A DNA stretch of 64,000 nt, from NCBI GenBank assembly GCA_012839565.1, contig DUMZ01000005.1, positions 171,444 to 235,443 on the forward strand, read 5' to 3'. The position numbers and the translations under genes were made by a program. Positions 33,168 to 43,860 of this stretch are shown one piece after another. Position 1 is the first letter of the stretch. Every line of letters begins with the position of its first letter. The stretch comes from Anaerolineaceae bacterium (GTDB lineage: Bacteria > Chloroflexota > Anaerolineae > Anaerolineales > Anaerolineaceae). The notes under the pieces are model-generated. The model had not been told where the DNA came from. It worked only from the letters and a program-made list of their open reading frames with translations, and made no database searches.

Positions 33168-33704
33168 TTATTGAGGATTTTGTGGATATTGTGGATATTG
33201 CGTTCCTTGCGCCTGTGCATAAGCTGCCTGGCGTTGTTCTGCTTCCTGTCTTTGAGCTTCATGAATTAAGTGTTGCCATTGAGCCTTGAGACCATTCAAC
33301 TGGTCAATCTCTTTTATGCCATTCACCATGAACAAAATGAGCAAGATTCTTAAGGCAAGGCTCCCGAGAACCTTAATTTCTATTGCGCCCATGATCACAC
33401 TAACAATCTGAATGATCCCACCAATTGCTAACAAAACGATGGCTAAGATAAAACCTGCTTTGTTAAGTCTTGTAATTAAGATGCCGGCAACAATGAGCCC
33501 AATAAGGATGAGCATATCAATGATTACGGCTTTATGGAAGAAGCCAATAATACTGGCGCTTACAAGGGTGCCAATAATCCCAAGCCCCGTAAGGATAAAC
33601 AACCATATAGATTTGCTCTTAATCTTTTTTTCCAGTGCTGAGATTTCCAGGTTTAAGGTTTGGATACGCTGACTGGCGTTTGTGTAAGGTATGTTAGTAT
33701 TCAT
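33168..33704 (-). CDS. Hypothetical multi-TM protein
   Basis: Four hydrophobic segments and a Q-rich C-terminal tail (EAEQRQAAYAQAQGTQYPQYPQNPQ). Confidence 0.6.
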   Translation of the reverse strand: MNTNIPYTNASQRIQTLNLEISALEKKIKSKSIWLFILTGLGIIGTLVSASIIGFFHKAVIIDMLILIGLIVAGILITRLNKAGFILAIVLLAIGGIIQIVSVIMGAIEIKVLGSLALRILLILFMVNGIKEIDQLNGLKAQWQHLIHEAQRQEAEQRQAAYAQAQGTQYPQYPQNPQ

Positions 33705-33803
33705 ATTATTTCCTTTCTCTTCATAAGAACACAGCTTTTGTAAAATGGTTACTATTTAAACCATTCCTTTTATGGTTTTAGCTGAATCTGTTATTACGCT
33801 TTG

Positions 33804-36191
33804 CTACTTCCCATCCGGCACGGTGCCACCCAGCTCTTTTTCAAGCCTGCGGGTAATCGCCACCATGCGCTTGTCAATATCCACCGCGGTCATAGTGCCT
33901 TCATTTGAACCCAGCCAAACTCTAAAACTCAAACTGCGCTTGCCTTCGGGTACGTTGCCACCCCGGAATTCGGTGAGATAGGCCAAATCGCGCACCATCG
34001 GGCGCACCAAAGCCTCCACACGCGCCCAGGTTACCTGGTCGTCCAAAATGACCGAAAGGTCCTTAGCCACCAGCGGATAAACCGGCAAAGCCTGATAAAC
34101 GTTGTCGCGACTGGGCAATGGCACCAAAGCGTCCATATTCAACTCAACGATAACCACATTCAAGCGTTTAATCGCTGCCAGTCGCTTGGCACGCACAGAA
34201 AGCGCGCCCATCACGCCAAAAACGCCGTCCTTGTTGCGCAAATTCAGACACAAACCGGGTTCAGCCCAGCCAGGCACTTTGTCGCTTACGAAGTCGAAAG
34301 GTTCACACTGCACCAAACGGGGCAAGCCCTGCAACACACCTTTGGCTTCCAAAAGTAGTTTTTCAGCATCTTCGCCAGCCAAGGCAAAGGCCAAATAATT
34401 GCGCTGATCGTGCAAACCATGAAAAACAACACCTTGTTCGAAAACTTTGAAGGTTTCAAAATGATGTTGGTTGAGTTGCACCGCGTCAATCAAGCCCGGC
34501 ACCAGGCTGGGGCGCAAATGGGCTTGTTCAGGCGAAGGTGGTGTGGCAAGTTTCAGCAAGCCTTCAGTTTCAATGCCGGCTGCTTCCAAATAGCGGTCTT
34601 CAACCCAGGGATAAGTAAAGATTTCCTGCATACCCAAACGTTCGCTCAGCACGCGGGCAATGGCTTGGCTCATGTTTACGCGGGGTTGATGCAGAGCTTT
34701 TTCCAGCGCGACAACAGGTGGCTTAAACTCAAAGCTTTCATAGCCCCGTATACGCGCCACTTCTTCCAAAATATCCGCTGGCAGGCTCACATCACCGGTC
34801 GCGCGCCAGCTGGGCACATGACATGTAAACACGCCATCTGCAAAAGTCACCTCAAAGCCCAGGCGACCTAAAAGCGCTTGTACTTCATCCACTTCGAGTG
34901 TGCTGCCCAAACGTTTTTCCAAATAATCCTTACCAACGGGCACTAGCAAGGCTTGTGTTTCCTTCTTAATAACATCCGTAAAACCAGTAAAACGTGCTTC
35001 GGGCATGAGTTCTTTAAGGAGCGCGACCGTCATTCCCAAAGCCTGGTCAACGCGCTGGGTATCAAGTGCTTTTTCAAAGCGACTGCTCGACTCAGTACGC
35101 ACGCCCAAACGCGTTGCCGTGCGGCGGGTGCCAATCGCGTCAAAATTAGCCACTTCAAGGATAACCGCCTGGGTATCGTCCAGGACAGAATCCAGCTTAC
35201 CACCCATCACACCCGCCAAAGCGAGTGCTTTTACCTTGTCCGCGATCAGCAAATCGCTGTCGCAAAGTTCAACAACTTCGTCATTAAGCAAGGTCAGCTT
35301 TTCGCCAGCCTCTGCCCGACGTACCACGATGCCACCTTCAACGTGCGCGGCATCAAAGGCATGCGTCGGCTCGCCCACACACAACATGACGTAATTTGTG
35401 ATATCAACCATTAAATTAATGGGACGCACATCCAAACTGGCCAAGCGCTCGCGCATCCAAATAGGTGACGGTTTATTGACGATACCTTCAATGCTCAAGG
35501 CCGCGTATCGCGCGCAACGGGAGTCATCTTCAATTTCCACCGATATTCCAGCAGGCAGTTGCTCTTTAAATTCGGGCAAAGGCTTCAAAGGCAAATCATA
35601 AATGGCAGCCAGCTCACGGGCGATGCCATAATGCCCCCACAAATCGGGACGGTTGGTGATACTTTTATTGTCAATCTCAAAAATGATGTCGTCACGCCCA
35701 ACAAGCTTGCTGACAGGCTGTCCGGGGGTGGCATCATAACCCGCAAGGTCTACAATTTCAGCTTCTTCTTTGGCGGGGAAGAGTTCTTCCATGCCGATTT
35801 CCGCGCTGGCGCAAATCATGCCCGCGGAGGGCACGCCACGCAACTTGCTGGCCTTGATTTCTACCGGTTCACCCTCGCCATGCCAGCGCACATACGAACC
35901 AGGTTTAGCCAGTACAACCATTTGTCCCACTTCAAGATTGCTGCCACCACACACCACCTGGCAGAGTTCATCTTCGCCAGCATCCACTTTGACTACGCGC
36001 AAGCGGTCTGCCTGGGGATGAGGCTCAACAGATTCAATTTTAGCGACAACGATTTTATCCAAACTCGCGCCGAGATCTTCAAAGCCTTCCACCTCAACCG
36101 TGCGCATGGTCAGGTCATAAGCCAGTTGTTGAATGCTTAAGTCAGTCGGGAGGTCTACAAATTCTTTAATCCAGTTTAATGATACTTTCAT
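33804..36191 (-). CDS. pheT: Phenylalanine-tRNA ligase beta subunit
   Basis: MKVSLNWIKEFVDLP; tRNA-binding, B3/B4 and B5 regions; C-terminal FDX-ACB-like region. Confidence 0.96.
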   Translation of the reverse strand: MKVSLNWIKEFVDLPTDLSIQQLAYDLTMRTVEVEGFEDLGASLDKIVVAKIESVEPHPQADRLRVVKVDAGEDELCQVVCGGSNLEVGQMVVLAKPGSYVRWHGEGEPVEIKASKLRGVPSAGMICASAEIGMEELFPAKEEAEIVDLAGYDATPGQPVSKLVGRDDIIFEIDNKSITNRPDLWGHYGIARELAAIYDLPLKPLPEFKEQLPAGISVEIEDDSRCARYAALSIEGIVNKPSPIWMRERLASLDVRPINLMVDITNYVMLCVGEPTHAFDAAHVEGGIVVRRAEAGEKLTLLNDEVVELCDSDLLIADKVKALALAGVMGGKLDSVLDDTQAVILEVANFDAIGTRRTATRLGVRTESSSRFEKALDTQRVDQALGMTVALLKELMPEARFTGFTDVIKKETQALLVPVGKDYLEKRLGSTLEVDEVQALLGRLGFEVTFADGVFTCHVPSWRATGDVSLPADILEEVARIRGYESFEFKPPVVALEKALHQPRVNMSQAIARVLSERLGMQEIFTYPWVEDRYLEAAGIETEGLLKLATPPSPEQAHLRPSLVPGLIDAVQLNQHHFETFKVFEQGVVFHGLHDQRNYLAFALAGEDAEKLLLEAKGVLQGLPRLVQCEPFDFVSDKVPGWAEPGLCLNLRNKDGVFGVMGALSVRAKRLAAIKRLNVVIVELNMDALVPLPSRDNVYQALPVYPLVAKDLSVILDDQVTWARVEALVRPMVRDLAYLTEFRGGNVPEGKRSLSFRVWLGSNEGTMTAVDIDKRMVAITRRLEKELGGTVPDGK

Positions 36192-36200
36192 GTCTGCCTC

Positions 36201-37235
36201 TTACTTAAATTGCCCCAGGAATCTCAAATCGGCACTGTGGAAAAGACGCACGTCGTCAATGCCGTAACGCATCATCACCAATCGGTCAAGACCGATATTG
36301 ATATAGAAACCAGACCATTCCATGGGGTCCAGTCCTGCCGCCAGTAGAACGTTGGGATGTGGCACGCCACCGGGCATAATCTCAATCCAGCCAACGTACT
36401 TGCACACCCCACAACCCTTGCCACCGCAAACCTGGCAGCGCATGTCAATCTCAAAACCGGGCTCCACAAAGGGGAAGAAACCAGCCCGCATGCGGGTTTC
36501 AATCGGCTTGCCAAAAACGCGTTCCAATATGGTATCAATCAGCAAGCGCCCGCTGGAGAACGAGAAATCCTTTTCGACGATGAGGGCTTCGTATTGATAA
36601 AACGCGCGTTCGTGGCCTGGGTCGGTGCTCTCGTTGCGATAAACCATGCCGGGATAAACAAAACGTGCCGGCGCGCCGTGTTCCTTGAGATAATCGACCG
36701 AAGCACCGGTGAGATGCGGCCTTAGGCAATAGCGTTCATCCGCGCTTTTATCTTCCGTGCCGGCAATCCAGTAGGTATCCATCGTTTCGCGCGCGGGATG
36801 ATCAGGCTTAAAATTAAGGTTATCGAACGCGGTTTGCTCGGTGCTGATGTGCGCGCCGTGATAAATCTCAAAACCCAATGACATAAAGGCCTGGTTAAGG
36901 TCATCGCGCATCTGTCGGGTAGGATGCAAGCCCCCTTGTGTGATGTCAAAACCGGGAATGGTCAAATCAAGTTTTATGCCACTGCCAGCCTGGTCAATAA
37001 ATACTTCCTCCAGGCTTGCCAGTTTTTCCGTAAGCATGGTTTTGATTTCGTTCGCGCCGATGCCAAACGGACGGCGTTGCTCAGCCGGCAAGGTTGGAAT
37101 GGCTTTGAGGATATCGGTCAGCTTGCCGTTTTTGCTCAACCAGTCGTGCTTTACTTTTTGCAAAGCTTCCATGTCAGTAATGCCTGCCAAATCAGCTTCA
37201 GCTTCATGTCGCAAGGTTTCAAGTTTTTCTAACAT
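36201..37235 (-). CDS. pheS: Phenylalanine-tRNA ligase alpha subunit
   Basis: HPTRQMRDDLNQAFMSLGFEI, RNESTDPGHERAFYQYEALIVEKDFSF, GLDRLVMMRYGIDDVRLFHSADLRFL. Confidence 0.96.
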   Translation of the reverse strand: MLEKLETLRHEAEADLAGITDMEALQKVKHDWLSKNGKLTDILKAIPTLPAEQRRPFGIGANEIKTMLTEKLASLEEVFIDQAGSGIKLDLTIPGFDITQGGLHPTRQMRDDLNQAFMSLGFEIYHGAHISTEQTAFDNLNFKPDHPARETMDTYWIAGTEDKSADERYCLRPHLTGASVDYLKEHGAPARFVYPGMVYRNESTDPGHERAFYQYEALIVEKDFSFSSGRLLIDTILERVFGKPIETRMRAGFFPFVEPGFEIDMRCQVCGGKGCGVCKYVGWIEIMPGGVPHPNVLLAAGLDPMEWSGFYINIGLDRLVMMRYGIDDVRLFHSADLRFLGQFK

Positions 37236-37339
37236 AAAATCTCCTAACAAACACTTGGGCTTTTTGCCCAGTTCACGCCCGAAAATTATAGGTTTTTCGC
37301 GGGCGGAGTCAAGTCAATTATTCCGCTTTCAGATGGCAA

Positions 37340-38110
37340 CTACAGGGTTTCAGCGGCAGCTTTCACCACAGCCACAAAAGCATCCGCTTTCAGGCTCGCG
37401 CCACCAATCAAACCGCCGTCAATATCCGACATGGCGAACAATTCGCCGGCGTTTTCGGCATTCACCGAACCACCGTACAAAATGCGCATGCCTTCAGCAA
37501 TTTCAGCGCCAAACAAATCGCGCAATACGGGGCGAATAACGTCGCGATGCACTTCGTTCGCGCCTTCCGGCGTCGCGGCCAGCCCGGTGCCAATCGCCCA
37601 TACGGGTTCATAGGCGATGACGATGTTTTGGGCTTGCTCGGGCGTGATGGCCTGCAAACTTTCCCGGCACTGTGTTTCAACCACTTGCGCGGTCTCGCCA
37701 GCCTGGTTTTGCTCAAGGCTTTCACCCACGCAGATGATGGGTTTCAGATCATGCGCCAGGGCGGTATGCGCTTTCTTGTTCACGGTTTCGTTCGTTTCGC
37801 CAAACATTTGGCGTCGTTCACTGTGCCCTAATATGACATAATCACAAAAATCCGCCAGCATTGATGCGGAAATCTCGCCAGTGAAAGCGCCTTTTTCCTG
37901 CCAGTGCATATTTTGCGCGCCAAGTTTTAGGTCGGTTTCGGCAATTTGCTCACAAGCCAGACTCAAATTTGTAAAAGGCGGACAAAGCACAATGTCCACA
38001 GCCTCAATTTTCTTTAGTTCAGGCAGCAACGCCTGGGTAAGCTCACGCGCTTCAAAAGCTGTCTTGTTCATTTTCCAATTAGCAGCAACCATAGGTTTTC
38101 TTGCAGTCAT
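37340..38110 (-). CDS. tpiA: Triose-phosphate isomerase
   Basis: MVAANWKMNKT, VILGHSERRQMFGE, IAYEPVWAIGTG and ILYGGSVNAENAGEL. Confidence 0.97.
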   Translation of the reverse strand: MTARKPMVAANWKMNKTAFEARELTQALLPELKKIEAVDIVLCPPFTNLSLACEQIAETDLKLGAQNMHWQEKGAFTGEISASMLADFCDYVILGHSERRQMFGETNETVNKKAHTALAHDLKPIICVGESLEQNQAGETAQVVETQCRESLQAITPEQAQNIVIAYEPVWAIGTGLAATPEGANEVHRDVIRPVLRDLFGAEIAEGMRILYGGSVNAENAGELFAMSDIDGGLIGGASLKADAFVAVVKAAAETL

Positions 38111-38252
38111 TTTTCACCTCAGGATGATTTGTTTTCTTTCATTTTATCACGCCAAGGTATGAATATAACGCATAATTCTTTAATATGTGTATAGATTTCC
38201 AGGATAAGTGCCAAAACGGGAACAAGCCCCTATAGCCTTGCGCGATATAGAA

Positions 38253-38277
38253 AAAACCGTGCGCGTGGCACGGTTTT
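38253..38277 (-). terminator. Terminator downstream of the 38303 lipoprotein gene
   Basis: AAAACCGTGC-gcgtg-GCACGGTTTT with minus-strand T-run. Confidence 0.75.
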
Positions 38278-38302
38278 AACTTTTTCAAAAAATCATCTCA
38301 TT

Positions 38303-39556
38303 TTACGGACGGTAAATAATCGGGTCAAGCCAAAGTCCGATATTGTCCTCGGCTGTGCCATGGTTCCATACCACCAGCGAGAAGGTGACTTTGTTTCCAG
38401 CCAATGCGCTAAGGTCGATAGAAATGGTATTCCATTTCTTTTCATAGACCTCAATCCATTCGCCCAGTTCGATGAACTTACCATCGCCAATTTTATAGTA
38501 CAACTCAAATTTCAAACTGCACTTCTCAGCACCGCCTTCACATTGAATCAAAGCCCGGAACTCATCGCCAGATTTAATGTTGATCGCGGGATAAATGCCC
38601 TGGATATAACCACCACTCACTGTTGGGCTGGGTCGTGTAATCAATCCTGGGTCGTTCTCTTTACCACCATCTTCGCGAATGGGGTTTTTCTCGTAAATGA
38701 CATAACCTTGACCCGCCTTTTTCCGGTCACCCGGGCAAGGAAGTTTGCTGTTCAAATCACTCGACCAATCGGCATCGCAGGCAGAAGTGGCGAAGTTATA
38801 AATCGCGCCTTTGCCATCCACAACTTCAATCTTCGCCCAAAAAGTGCCATCGCTCTTTGGTCCACCGCCAAACTTCACGCCATTAGGATTTACCATTTGC
38901 CACTCAGACGTATAAACGCCATTAGTCGTGGGCGCGGTCATTTCAATGGAGATTTCCACGGTTTCGCCAGGTTTTACAACTTTACGGAAATCATAAATTG
39001 CCGACGCTGCCAGCTGCGTGCCCCTTACAAAAGCGACATCAAAGCGTTCATCCCAGGTACAAGACCCCGTGTTCTTAATGCGCCAGGTCTTGGTAAAGGT
39101 ATTTCCACCGGGGATTTTCGTCCCGTCAGGAATGGTTACATCCGCCACAAAACTCAGCTGATAGCAAGGTATCGGTGTTGCCGTGGGTGCAGGACGCGTT
39201 GGCACAGCAGTTGGAGGTACTGCCGTCGGTGGCACTGCTGTTGGGGGCACACTGGTAGCAGGCACTGCGGTCGGTTCGACGGTATTGCTGGGTTGCACAA
39301 CCGGGCTTTCTGTCGGTTCAACTGGCTCGACAGGCTCGGTGCTTTCGACAGGCACGGTAGCTGTCAACTGTGCCACCAGGGTTTGAAAATGCTCTTGCGT
39401 TTGCTGCGCGATTAACGTTTGCTTGGCTTGTTCAATCGGGTCCCCCAAAGGTTTCTCGGAACCAGGTAAATTACAAGCCGCAAGGGCAACAACGGATATC
39501 ACAATCACAGCGACTGCGACAATCCAATTCGTTTTGAAAAAAGTTTGCTTCTTCAT
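38303..39556 (-). CDS. Lipoprotein with NBR1-type Ig-like domain
   Basis: Lipobox VVALAACN, PTAVP repeats, then TFTKTWRIKNTGSCTWDERFDVAFVRG...VKPGETVEISIEMTAPTTNGVYTSEWQMVNPNGVKFG. Confidence 0.85.
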   Translation of the reverse strand: MKKQTFFKTNWIVAVAVIVISVVALAACNLPGSEKPLGDPIEQAKQTLIAQQTQEHFQTLVAQLTATVPVESTEPVEPVEPTESPVVQPSNTVEPTAVPATSVPPTAVPPTAVPPTAVPTRPAPTATPIPCYQLSFVADVTIPDGTKIPGGNTFTKTWRIKNTGSCTWDERFDVAFVRGTQLAASAIYDFRKVVKPGETVEISIEMTAPTTNGVYTSEWQMVNPNGVKFGGGPKSDGTFWAKIEVVDGKGAIYNFATSACDADWSSDLNSKLPCPGDRKKAGQGYVIYEKNPIREDGGKENDPGLITRPSPTVSGGYIQGIYPAINIKSGDEFRALIQCEGGAEKCSLKFELYYKIGDGKFIELGEWIEVYEKKWNTISIDLSALAGNKVTFSLVVWNHGTAEDNIGLWLDPIIYRP

Positions 39557-39625
39557 CTTAAGCTCCTATTTGTCTTAATAATCCAGACTTTACATATAAG
39601 ACGTATCCCAAGCGAAAAAAGTTCC

Positions 39626-39653
39626 AAAAAAAGCCACCCATTTAGGTGGCTTT
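39626..39653 (-). terminator. Terminator downstream of the 39662 lipoprotein gene
   Basis: Minus strand AAAGCCACCTaaatGGGTGGCTTTTTTT. Confidence 0.75.
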
Positions 39654-39661
39654 CATCTTTT

Positions 39662-40351
39662 TTACGGCTTGCGCACTTCAATCTGGATGGACAGCCCCCA
39701 ATCTCCGTTTGGCCCATAACCAAATCTGATTCCATCAACTGTCATCACAACCCAATAACTGTAATAGGTTCCTGGTGTTTGTGGTGCCACCAGATCATAA
39801 AGCGTGACTGTTGTCGTCTCCCCGGGGGGGACATTTTCCTTAAAATCACCATACTTATTCGAACCGTAGGCTTCACCACCACTCAAATAGACGTCAAATT
39901 CTCTGGACCATTCACAGGTACCAGTGTTTCTGATTGTCCAGGATTTTTCGAATTTCTCACCTGGGGTCATGGTCGTACCTGCGGGAATTGTTTCAGATAC
40001 AAGCTCCATCGCATAACATTTTGTACCTGTATCCTGGGTAGGCGGTACCGTTGTCGCAGTCGGCTGTACTGGGTTAACTACTGCCGTAGGGGGTACCTGC
40101 GTGGGTGGGGGCGCCTGGGTTGGGATTTCAGTTGGGATGGGGGTAAACGTTGGCATACTCAAAGCGGTCAGCTGGGCTGCCATCGTTTCAACCGCGAACT
40201 GTGTCGCTCTTGCGCTCTGGGTTTCAAGCACCTGTCGTTGTAAATCTTCTTCAGTGTAAACTGGTTCCTGTTGACTCGGTTTACAAGCCGTAATCAACAA
40301 AACCAAAACGCTTAATATAATGAGTGCGTATGTAGTTTTTGTCTTTTTCAT
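39662..40351 (-). CDS. Lipoprotein with NBR1-type Ig-like domain (paralog of neighbour)
   Basis: Lipobox LLITACK, P/T-rich linker, KFEKSWTIRNTGTCEWSREFDVYLSGG...VPPGETTTVTLYDLVAPQTPGTYYSYWVVMTVDGIRFG. Confidence 0.85.
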   Translation of the reverse strand: MKKTKTTYALIILSVLVLLITACKPSQQEPVYTEEDLQRQVLETQSARATQFAVETMAAQLTALSMPTFTPIPTEIPTQAPPPTQVPPTAVVNPVQPTATTVPPTQDTGTKCYAMELVSETIPAGTTMTPGEKFEKSWTIRNTGTCEWSREFDVYLSGGEAYGSNKYGDFKENVPPGETTTVTLYDLVAPQTPGTYYSYWVVMTVDGIRFGYGPNGDWGLSIQIEVRKP

Positions 40352-40434
40352 AATCTCTCCGATTTAACGCATAGTTTCAAAAGTGTTCCTTCAAAACACT
40401 GACTTAATTCTATCACGCTTTAAGAAATGCAAGT

Positions 40435-41610
40435 TTACTTATCATCCAGGGCAGCTACACCCGGGAGTTCGATACCTTCCAGCATTTCCAGTGACGCACC
40501 ACCACCGGTTGAGATATGCGTAATTTTTTCCGCCAAACCGCTTTGGTTAATCGCAGCCACCGAATCGCCACCGCCGATGATGGTCACGCCTTCGCATTCT
40601 GCCACGGCGCGCGCGATACCAAAAGTGCCTTCAGCAAAACGCGGGAACTCAAAGACACCCATGGGACCATTCCAAACCACTGTACCAGCTTTGGCAATTT
40701 CCGCGCCAAAAGCTTTGACCGTTTCAGGGCCAATGTCCAAAACGCGCCAGCCTTCAGGAACATCACCAGCCGCGATGGTTTGCGCCTTGGCTTCAGCATC
40801 AAAAGCGTCCGCGATAACTACATCCACAGGCAACAGCAGTTTGCCATCACTCTTCGCCAGCAATTCTTTTGCGGTTTCAAGTGATTCAGCTTCTACCAAT
40901 GAATCCGCCATTACGTATCCTTTGGCAGCCAAAAAGGTATTCGCCATGCCACCGCCAATCAGGATTTTGTCGGCTTTGCTGAGCAGATTTTCAATCACGC
41001 CGATTTTATCGCTGATTTTCGCGCCACCCAAAATCGCCACAAAGGGATGTTTGGGGTCATTGATGGCGTTACCCAAATAGTTAATTTCCTTTTCCAGCAA
41101 AAAGCCAGCCGCGGAGGGCAAATAGTCTGTCACGCCCGCGGTTGAGGCATGCGCGCGATGAGCGGTACCAAAGGCGTCGTTCACATAAAGGTCTGCCAAC
41201 TCTGCCAGGTCTTTAGCCATTTCGGGGTCGTTCTTTTCCTCGCCTTCGTAAAAGCGGGTGTTCTCCAGCACCATCACCTCGCCGGGTTGCAAGGTTTTGG
41301 CCGCTTCTTTGGTCTCTGAGCCACGGCAATCATCCGCAAAACGCACCGGCGCGACCAAAAGTTTCGCCAGATAAACCGCGACGGGTTTCAAGCTGTATTC
41401 CAGGTTCACTTTTCCCTTGGGGCGTCCCAGATGCGAAGCCAAAATAACCGCCGCACCATTATTCAGCAAATAATTGATTGTGGGCAGAGCAGCCAAAATG
41501 CGTGTGTCATCTTGCACAACGCCATCTTTTAGGGGCACATTAAAGTCAACCCGTACCAAAACTTTTTTGCCTTGCAGGTCTAAATCAGTTAACATTTTCT
41601 TATTGAGCAT
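40435..41610 (-). CDS. pgk: Phosphoglycerate kinase
   Basis: [45 protein letters not shown] and [13 protein letters not shown]. Start could be 41595. Confidence 0.97.
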   Translation of the reverse strand: MLNKKMLTDLDLQGKKVLVRVDFNVPLKDGVVQDDTRILAALPTINYLLNNGAAVILASHLGRPKGKVNLEYSLKPVAVYLAKLLVAPVRFADDCRGSETKEAAKTLQPGEVMVLENTRFYEGEEKNDPEMAKDLAELADLYVNDAFGTAHRAHASTAGVTDYLPSAAGFLLEKEINYLGNAINDPKHPFVAILGGAKISDKIGVIENLLSKADKILIGGGMANTFLAAKGYVMADSLVEAESLETAKELLAKSDGKLLLPVDVVIADAFDAEAKAQTIAAGDVPEGWRVLDIGPETVKAFGAEIAKAGTVVWNGPMGVFEFPRFAEGTFGIARAVAECEGVTIIGGGDSVAAINQSGLAEKITHISTGGGASLEMLEGIELPGVAALDDK

Positions 41611-41708
41611 TATTCCTCCAAAAACGCTTTGTTTATATCGTTATATTATCACTTTTTACTGTTACAACAGAGTGCCGTGCACTTATTAGTGCCAGACATT
41701 CTCATATC

Positions 41709-42767
41709 TTATGCCATCTTGCTGGCAATAAGCTTCGCCAAATCAACTGTGCGGCTGGAATAGCCCCACTCATTGTCATACCAGGTCACCACTTTCAGCA
41801 AGTTGGTGCCCATCAGCATATTGTTGGGCAGGTCAACAATTGAACTGCGTGTATCACCGCGGAAGTCCACCGAGACCAAAGGGTCGTCATACTCGCCCTT
41901 GACCACACCCACAATGCCCTTATATTCGCCTTCAGCGGCGTCAATAAAAGCCTGATTAACTTCTTCAATCGTCGTGTCTTTTTCAAGCAAAGCCACAAAG
42001 TCAATAATCGAAACCGTTGGGGTTGGTATGCGCAGAGAGTGGCCATCAAACTTGCCAGCCAGTTCGGGAATAACAAGCGCAATCGCCTTGGCCGCGCCGG
42101 TTGAAGTGGGCACAATGTTCAGAGCCGCAGCCCGCCCACGACGCACGTCCTTTTTATGACCCTGGTCCAGTAGCACCTGGTCGTTCGTATAACTGTGCAC
42201 GGTACTCATCACCGCGTTTACAATGCCCCAGTTGTCGTTGACAATCTTAGCCGCCGGCGCCAATGCGTTGGTGGTGCATGAAGCATTCGAGACAATGTGA
42301 TGCAGTTCAGGGTCGTATTTTTTATCGTTCACACCCATCACGATGGTGATATCTTCGCCTTTGGCTGGCGCGGTGATGATAACTTTCTTCGCACCAGCTT
42401 TGATATGCGCGTCCGCGCCTGTTTTGCCAGTTTTCTCATCACTGCGCGCGGTGGTAAAGACGCCCGTGGATTCGATGACCAAATCAACGCCAAGATCTTT
42501 CCAGGGCAAATTGTTGGGGTCACGTTCCTGCAAAACGTCAATCCAATGGCCATCCACAATCAGGTCATCGTTTTCGTCCACCACAACCTCACAGCTGCAC
42601 TTTCCGTAGCTTGAGTCGTATTTAAAGAGATGCGCGTTCATCTTACTGTCGTAAAGGTCATTAATCGCGACCAAATCCAGCAAGCCAGACTTATCGTCCA
42701 TGATAATTTTTGCTACCTGGCGACCAATTCGTCCAAAGCCATTGATAGCAACTTTTACTTTTTTCAT
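41709..42767 (-). CDS. gap: Glyceraldehyde-3-phosphate dehydrogenase
   Basis: [36 protein letters not shown] and [15 protein letters not shown]. Confidence 0.97.
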   Translation of the reverse strand: MKKVKVAINGFGRIGRQVAKIIMDDKSGLLDLVAINDLYDSKMNAHLFKYDSSYGKCSCEVVVDENDDLIVDGHWIDVLQERDPNNLPWKDLGVDLVIESTGVFTTARSDEKTGKTGADAHIKAGAKKVIITAPAKGEDITIVMGVNDKKYDPELHHIVSNASCTTNALAPAAKIVNDNWGIVNAVMSTVHSYTNDQVLLDQGHKKDVRRGRAAALNIVPTSTGAAKAIALVIPELAGKFDGHSLRIPTPTVSIIDFVALLEKDTTIEEVNQAFIDAAEGEYKGIVGVVKGEYDDPLVSVDFRGDTRSSIVDLPNNMLMGTNLLKVVTWYDNEWGYSSRTVDLAKLIASKMA

Positions 42768-42936
42768 AAATTCCTCCAGTCAACAAGTTAAATTACTCGT
42801 TGAAAAACGTTTCCATATCAACTACATTATAATCCTTTACAGCAAAGCATGCGGAAAAATGAAGAACCTTAGCCAGTTCAGACATTAATTAATGTCTACC
42901 TCACGTCCCATTTCGTATATCACAGATAAATTATTT

Positions 42937-42959
42937 GATTAGATTAGATTAGATTAGAC
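42937..42959. repeat. Pentanucleotide microsatellite (GATTA)n
   Basis: GATTAGATTAGATTAGATTAGAC in an AT-rich intergenic region. Confidence 0.8.
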
Positions 42960-43040
42960 TATACTACTTTTGGACATGGCACACGGAAAGTTTTGTAAAT
43001 TTCCTGTTGACATAGTAGTTGCGAGTTTCTCAATTTCAAC

Positions 43041-43069
43041 TTGACAGCACCTTGAAGCTTTGTTATTAT
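43041..43069 (+). promoter_or_regulatory. Consensus promoter of ABC/GntR operon
   Basis: TTGACA (43041-43046), 17-bp spacer, TATTAT (43064-43069). Confidence 0.8.
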
Positions 43070-43075
43070 AAGCAT

Positions 43076-43105
43076 ACTAGTACACTATCTTAGTAGTGTA
43101 CTAGT
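43076..43105 (+). promoter_or_regulatory. Perfect 12-6-12 inverted repeat, candidate GntR/YtrA operator
   Basis: ACTAGTACACTA-TCTTAG-TAGTGTACTAGT, placed at the expected transcription start. Confidence 0.8.
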
Positions 43106-43124
43106 CGGAAAGGACAAAGACAAA

Positions 43125-43856
43125 ATGGAGCTGTTCGCAAATACTAATCTTGCTTCAAACCAATCTACCTCCAATAATCAAGGTGTGGATTACTTGGCCA
43201 TTGATGCTAGAAAAATAAGCAAGCGCTTTGGTAAAAATCAGGTGCTTGATAATCTCGACTTTTCACTGCCAAAAGGTCAAATCTACGGTATTAGCGGATC
43301 AAACGGGGTTGGCAAAAGCGTATTTCTTCGAATTATCGTAGGGCTTATTATCCCAGATTCGGGCACAATCATTGTTAACAATCAGAAAGTCGGTATAGAT
43401 GTCGAATTTCCAGATAAAGTCGGCGCACTCATTGACCACCCCGGGTTTTTGCTGTCTGAAAGTGCTTATCGAAATCTTCACCTGCTCGCTATCATTTCCG
43501 GCAAAGCCGATAAAGAATCTATTTATAAAACAATGCGTTTCGTTGGACTAGATCCAAACGACCGCAAACCTATTCGGACCTATTCTGTCGGCATGCGCCA
43601 ACGTTTAGGACTTGCCCAAGCCATAATGGAAGACCCTGACTTGCTCATTCTAGATGAACCTACCGCCGGATTGGATTTTGACGCGCAAAAAGAGATTTAT
43701 GACTATCTGCTTGCATTACGAAGAGAAGGAAAAACGATCCTTATCACCAGTCACAGTTTGAACGAAATAAAATTTCTTTGCGATAAAGCGTTCCAACTGC
43801 GTGATGGAAAGCTTGAACAAATGACCCAAATAGATTCCACCACAGCTTACAGGTAA
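43125..43856 (+). CDS. ABC transporter ATP-binding protein
   Basis: Walker A GSNGVGKS, signature YSVGMRQRLGLAQAI, Walker B LLILDEPTAGLDF. Confidence 0.94.
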   Translation: MELFANTNLASNQSTSNNQGVDYLAIDARKISKRFGKNQVLDNLDFSLPKGQIYGISGSNGVGKSVFLRIIVGLIIPDSGTIIVNNQKVGIDVEFPDKVGALIDHPGFLLSESAYRNLHLLAIISGKADKESIYKTMRFVGLDPNDRKPIRTYSVGMRQRLGLAQAIMEDPDLLILDEPTAGLDFDAQKEIYDYLLALRREGKTILITSHSLNEIKFLCDKAFQLRDGKLEQMTQIDSTTAYR

Positions 43857-43860
43857 AAAA

